From Pontiellaceae bacterium (GTDB lineage: Bacteria > Verrucomicrobiota > Kiritimatiellia > Kiritimatiellales > Pontiellaceae): a stretch of DNA of 48,163 bases. A program made the position numbers and the translations under genes. Under the pieces are notes generated by a model. That model did not search any database and was not told the origin of the DNA. It saw nothing but the letters and a program-made list of their open reading frames with translations. The stretch spans positions 1-48,163 of the forward strand of contig JAFGVP010000164.1 of the NCBI GenBank assembly GCA_016937945.1. The letters are read 5' to 3'. Shown here piece by piece: positions 44,877 through 48,163 of this stretch (position 1 is its first letter; every line of letters begins with the position of its first letter).

Positions 44877-45174
44877 AGCGATCCGGCCCGTGCAATGGAG
44901 TCCTGCGAATTGCGGCCATTAAAAACGTTCCGATCCAGAGAAAACGCGCCGCGGCAAGACTGAGGTTTTGTTCCAAGCCGGAACAGGAGCCGGAGCCAAA
45001 GAAAGGAGCGTTTTCAACAGCACGCCTGATTCCTGCCACCGAGAGAAGCCAACAACCTACTCTTCCCCGGTCCGACCAGCAAGAACAAGCTGAGCCCGGC
45101 TGACGCTCGACTCACGGCCTCCTTTGCATGGGGAAGTTGCGTCATGCCCCCTCACTAAGTATATTTTTTAATTA
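44877..45174. other. Intergenic region at the edge of the AT-rich block
   Basis: No gene, RNA or repeat supported. Base composition changes within it, from the GC-rich style of the preceding genes to AT-rich sequence from about 45155 on (tatattttttaattatc), which may mark one boundary of the acquired segment. Confidence 0.4.
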
Positions 45175-45702
45175 TCAGAGAGTATCTATTAGCTGATGAA
45201 TAAATCCTACATTCACAATTGCGACCATCCAAAGCGTGTATATGAGGGATATGAGGCCGACGAATATAAAGACAGCCTCAAAGAATATGAACGTGAAGAT
45301 GAAAGCGGAGCGTATGCTTACTTTTTTGTTATAAATAAATCGTTCCCATAATTCTCGCTTGGATTCATCATCAATATGTTTGTCGGGGACACCATTTTCA
45401 TCGCCTACAAATACCAGGTTTTCGAGAGCAATATGCCTCCTTATTGCTATCTGGAAATACCTCGACTCCGCTTTTATTACGGCTATTGCTATTCTGGTTA
45501 TTACAAAACCAACCACTGCCAATAAAAAAATAATAGGAGCCTTATATTCAGTCTCACGAGTGATAACCAAAGTTATTGATCCCAGTATGATGGAAACCAA
45601 CCACGTATAGTGCTTTTCCTCTTCCCAAAGGGCAGTATGAAAATACTTTCGCAATTCATTAGCTGTTTTCAGGGCATCAAGATGTTCAGCGTTGTACTTC
45701 AT
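45175..45702 (-). CDS. Hypothetical membrane protein, third gene of the M48 cluster
   Basis: Protein of 175 residues, family not recognised. A charged N terminus (KTANELRKYFHTALWEEEKH) leads into two hydrophobic helices (about 33-48 and 54-75), a soluble segment of ~55 residues, then two more at about 128-150 and 152-172. No signal peptide. It starts 6 bases after the M48 gene stop, so it is almost certainly co-transcribed and may partner the protease in the membrane. Base composition is AT-rich like its neighbours. Confidence 0.65.
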   Translation of the reverse strand: MKYNAEHLDALKTANELRKYFHTALWEEEKHYTWLVSIILGSITLVITRETEYKAPIIFLLAVVGFVITRIAIAVIKAESRYFQIAIRRHIALENLVFVGDENGVPDKHIDDESKRELWERFIYNKKVSIRSAFIFTFIFFEAVFIFVGLISLIYTLWMVAIVNVGFIHQLIDTL

Positions 45703-45708
45703 AATGAA

Positions 45709-46665
45709 TTATAGGATCTGGTTACTCGGCCTAAGTTCCTGGCCACATGAATTGCAAAATCGCTCTGTTCCCTGCAGTCGATAACTACACCTCCGACAGA
45801 ACTGAAAACTACCTTCATACCGGATTCTTAAGCGATCCACAGTCTGTCTATCGAGAACCTGTTGATATTCACCACTTTCAACCCATTTTATGAGCTCAGC
45901 TGATCTTAAAACAGTCCATGGATGTGTTCGATTAAGGCTGGAGGCAAGCTTAAGCCACTTGCTTGTTTTTTCGAAATCGAGTGACTCAAATTCCGATGCC
46001 TGCTTTATGAATGACTGGCGATCAATTTGATCCCTATATTTCTCCGGCAACCCAGCCATTTTTATAAATGTCGACACTACGTTGTCAAAATCCTGACAGG
46101 CCAAAAGGCCGCATCTATCAGCAGTAAACTCTGACATTCTCGACCACCTGAACAAGGCCCATCGGAGGGGCATTGTCAGAAGATTACCAAGACCTAAGGT
46201 ATAGTCTCCAACCACCCCCCCAGCAAAAGCCAGACTGCCAGCCATCAAGTGATAGAGTACATGCCGACTTTTTACATGACCAATCTCATGACCAAGAAGA
46301 AATGCCATTTCAGACTGAGAAAGGTGATCAATCGCACCAGCAGTAACGATAATTAACGGATTATCAACGCCAACAGTCATTGCGTTTATGCTGCCATCCG
46401 ACTCAATATATAGATCAGGAACCGCCTCCACATTTATGACGTTGCAGACATCTACGAGTTGCTTATAAATTTCAGCATAGTTACTTGAAGTTACCTGAAG
46501 ATTACTGCCTCGACACTGTATTGTGTAGAACCTCTCGATGCCATTTTTCAAAAATTTACGAGATAATATCTCAAGCCCAGCGGTTCCCTGGAGAGAATCA
46601 AGAGCCTTGGCGTCAAATGGATGCTCGTATTCGTGCGGATGTAATCCTTCCAGAATCGATACCAT
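45709..46665 (-). CDS. M48-family metalloprotease with C-terminal zinc ribbon
   Basis: Zinc protease of 318 residues. LLGHEIGHVKSRHVLYH contains the HExxH motif, and the third ligand Glu is in SEFTADRCGLLACQD, as in M48/HtpX-like enzymes. A hydrophobic stretch (GSLAFAGGVVGDYTLGLGNL) lies between them, but clear N-terminal membrane helices as in HtpX are absent. The C-terminal ~40 residues hold two CxxC pairs (FCRRCSYRLQ, RFCNSCGQELRP), a zinc ribbon like that of the adjacent gene. Ribosome-binding site GAGGA. Middle gene of a three-gene unit (gaps 15 and 6 bases). Confidence 0.85.
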   Translation of the reverse strand: MVSILEGLHPHEYEHPFDAKALDSLQGTAGLEILSRKFLKNGIERFYTIQCRGSNLQVTSSNYAEIYKQLVDVCNVINVEAVPDLYIESDGSINAMTVGVDNPLIIVTAGAIDHLSQSEMAFLLGHEIGHVKSRHVLYHLMAGSLAFAGGVVGDYTLGLGNLLTMPLRWALFRWSRMSEFTADRCGLLACQDFDNVVSTFIKMAGLPEKYRDQIDRQSFIKQASEFESLDFEKTSKWLKLASSLNRTHPWTVLRSAELIKWVESGEYQQVLDRQTVDRLRIRYEGSFQFCRRCSYRLQGTERFCNSCGQELRPSNQIL

Positions 46666-46680
46666 ACAATCCTCATCACA

Positions 46681-47082
46681 TTACGACTGTGGAAAAAACT
46701 CCCATTTCTTGACTGGCCGGCCTGCCTTGAGTGCATTGCCCACCTTATAAGCATCGATCAATGCTGCAACAAGAATGAGTAACGGGCCAAAACCAGTAGG
46801 TACGCTCATCCAAAATGCTACAATTATGACGATCCCCTTAGCAACCTGCCCAAAGACAATGTGCGGGAGACCGGCCTGAACGAAAGCGAGCAAAGCCATG
46901 TGTGGCGAAGTGGGAGGATTTTTAGGGCAGATCAAATCAGCACTTCCAGCCAGATCTCGCGTGCCTGCATTAATGTTCTGTTGCGCAGATGCTGTCTGGG
47001 TATCACTGCCAAGCCCAACTCCGCACTCCGGACAAAACCGAGATCCATCTGATATTTCTTTTCCACATTTCGAACAATACAT
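46681..47082 (-). CDS. Zinc-ribbon membrane protein
   Basis: Protein of 133 residues. The N terminus is a zinc ribbon (MYCSKCGKEISDGSRFCPEC) of the DUF/zinc_ribbon_2 kind, followed by a polar linker and hydrophobic helices at about 65-100 resembling small TM2-type proteins (KGIVIIVAFWMSVPTGFGPL). The helix after KCGxxx and the end VKKWEFFPQS lie outside. ATG 47082 with GGGGAG at about 8 bases is preferred to GTG 47091. First gene of the cluster with the M48 protease, whose own zinc ribbon is similar in spacing. Function unknown. Confidence 0.75.
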   Translation of the reverse strand: MYCSKCGKEISDGSRFCPECGVGLGSDTQTASAQQNINAGTRDLAGSADLICPKNPPTSPHMALLAFVQAGLPHIVFGQVAKGIVIIVAFWMSVPTGFGPLLILVAALIDAYKVGNALKAGRPVKKWEFFPQS

Positions 47083-47424
47083 AGCCTTCACTCCCCTAAG
47101 ATTAGGACCTCAAAATTGGTCCACTACTTCTGACCAACACTTCAACATCTGACGACTAACCAACCATCTATAGATTATTTAATTAGTCTAAAAATCAGAC
47201 GCATATCACACCACATGATTCATCACATATAATTCACTTCCAAAGTAATATAAAAGAAAATAATTTTGTTACATTGAAAATAGCAGCAATCCGATTCTGA
47301 AGAAAAAGATGGAATAATCGAACTTGATCAATGGAATGGGTAGAAACATCAGTATCCTCATCCCTTGAAAAAATCCGCATGGCCATCGGCGATGACATAT
47401 TTTACCAATGGCTAGTAGGAGTTA
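47083..47424. other. AT-rich intergenic segment before integrase remnant
   Basis: About 340 AT-rich bases without a supportable gene. A frame from 47331 (MEWVETSVSSSLEKIRMAIG) runs into the integrase in another frame and may be a fragment of something else; in the integrase frame two stops (TAG TAG at 47416-47421) precede ATG 47425, so the N-terminal half of the integrase is not encoded here. Confidence 0.4.
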
Positions 47425-48108
47425 ATGGACAAATCAAAACTTGCAGACAAAGCGGTGGGGCAAATATATGGCTATGGGCTCATTACCGGCCTCAGGAAAG
47501 GAGAACTGGAGCAACTCCAATGGGGAGATATTCATTTTGACTCAAATCTCCCCTATATCAAAGCCAGAGCGTCTACCACTAAAAACCGAAAGGATGCCAA
47601 TCAGCCCATTCCTCCTGCCCTTGCAGAGACATTTGCGGCATTCTATGATGGTCAAAAGAAAGCTGAACGGGGTTTTTCTTCTCTCAGCTCGAAGGTCGTC
47701 GCCAGAGACATTAAAGCAGCCGGCATTGAAAAAATTAACGATCAGGGCAAACGGGTTGACTTCCACTCACTCCGCTACACGTACTGTTCATTTATGTTTG
47801 CTACAGACGTAAATCCCCGGATTGCAAAGGAGCTCATGCGACATAGTGACATAAAGCTGACAACAAATCTTTATGCAGATGCCGGATTGCTCCCCTTGGC
47901 GGAAACCGTTCATCGATTGCCCATGGCGGCAAGTGTGTACCATTTTGTGTCAGAACAGGGGGCAAAAGGAGGGAATGAGAGTCAAAGAGGGGTAAAGACT
48001 GACAATCAAGGATTTTACGGAATGACCGCGAATAAAGGGAAGAAAGTCACCGAGAGTCACAACAGGGAGCAGAAAGAAAGTGGCGCAGCCATCAGGAGTC
48101 GAACCTGA
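47425..48108 (+). CDS. Tyrosine recombinase catalytic domain (truncated phage-type integrase)
   Basis: Protein of 227 residues containing only the catalytic domain. Residues: Arg in ITGLRKGELEQLQWGD, Lys in STTKNRKDANQ, His-x-x-Arg in DFHSLRYTYCSF, second His in MRHSDIKLTTNLYAD with the Tyr nucleophile in LYAD. The N-terminal SAM-like DNA-binding domain of ~150 residues is absent. AGGAG precedes ATG 47425, so a short product could be made. The last ~9 codons overlap the 3' end of tRNA-Arg(ACG), as in elements integrated at tRNA genes. A C-terminal tail of ~60 polar residues follows the core. Confidence 0.8.
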   Translation: MDKSKLADKAVGQIYGYGLITGLRKGELEQLQWGDIHFDSNLPYIKARASTTKNRKDANQPIPPALAETFAAFYDGQKKAERGFSSLSSKVVARDIKAAGIEKINDQGKRVDFHSLRYTYCSFMFATDVNPRIAKELMRHSDIKLTTNLYADAGLLPLAETVHRLPMAASVYHFVSEQGAKGGNESQRGVKTDNQGFYGMTANKGKKVTESHNREQKESGAAIRSRT

Positions 48109-48157
48109 AACCTCCTGATTCGTAGTCAGGTGCTCTATCCAATTGAGCTATGGCTGC
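48081..48157 (-). tRNA. tRNA-Arg (anticodon ACG), integration site
   Basis: Cloverleaf of 77 bases with encoded CCA, read on the minus strand: acceptor GCAGCCA/TGGCTGC, D-stem GCTC/GAGC, anticodon stem CCTGA/TCAGG around CTACGAA (anticodon ACG), T-stem TCAGG/CCTGA with TTCGACT, discriminator G. Its 3' end faces and overlaps the integrase ORF. Confidence 0.97.
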
Positions 48158-48163
48158 GCTTTA

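Overview
The window comes from a Gram-negative bacterium. It carries genes for lipid A aminoarabinose modification, an outer-membrane porin, a lipoprotein and a type IV prepilin peptidase. A plausible host is the Kiritimatiellota/Verrucomicrobiota side of the PVC group, judged from paired Na+/phosphate symporters with PhoU-like tails, a large secreted heparinase-type protein and a DUF4097 lipoprotein. That placement is inference. Coding density is high over most of the window; the last ~3 kb is visibly AT-richer and looks acquired.

Layout. (1) 1-4613: an arn cluster, arnB (cut by the window edge)-arnC-arnA-arnD, which makes and deformylates the undecaprenyl-linked Ara4N donor. No arnT or arnE/F is present here. 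(2) 4761-17543: a phosphate-starvation island in one orientation: phoB, phoR, two NptA-type symporters, a porin, pstS, pstC, pstA, pstB, phoU. Copies of a direct repeat with an 11-bp period (TGTTAG or its complement CTAACA) precede most of its transcription units and are candidate Pho boxes. (3) 17605-21195: rph on the minus strand, divergent from the conserved rpmH-rnpA-yidD-yidC block; rpmH is only 45 codons. (4) 21432-24305, minus strand: a lipoate ligase, a short IF-1-like ORF, an HPr protein and sigma-54 (rpoN). With the enzyme I gene at 42364-44010 this suggests a regulatory PTS. (5) 24427-28388: adenosine deaminase, a DUF4097 lipoprotein, serC, tRNA-Arg(CCG) and a conserved hypothetical. 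(6) 28464-32241, minus strand: prepilin peptidase, aroE and leuA. leuA is preceded by a full attenuator: a consensus promoter, a 26-codon leader peptide with seven Leu codons in an eight-codon stretch, and a strong terminator hairpin. (7) 32565-35261: a secreted heparinase II/III-type gene broken by one in-frame amber codon. (8) 35324-44876: nucleotidyltransferase, PAS-rich hybrid histidine kinase, fatty acid desaturase, nitronate monooxygenase-like protein, cold-shock protein, enzyme I, a small ORF and a TrmH-type methyltransferase. (9) 45175-48157: three tightly packed minus-strand genes (membrane protein, M48 metalloprotease with a C-terminal zinc ribbon, zinc-ribbon membrane protein), then an integrase catalytic domain whose 3' end runs into the 3' end of tRNA-Arg(ACG). 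This is the typical architecture of an integrated element.

The most interesting observations are the leucine attenuator with its near-leaderless control peptide, the repeated lineage-specific Pho-box candidate, the long coiled-coil insertion in PstA, the amber-interrupted heparinase, the truncated IF-1-like ORF, and the M48/zinc-ribbon cluster beside the tRNA-Arg integrase. No CRISPR array, rRNA gene or intact insertion sequence was seen.
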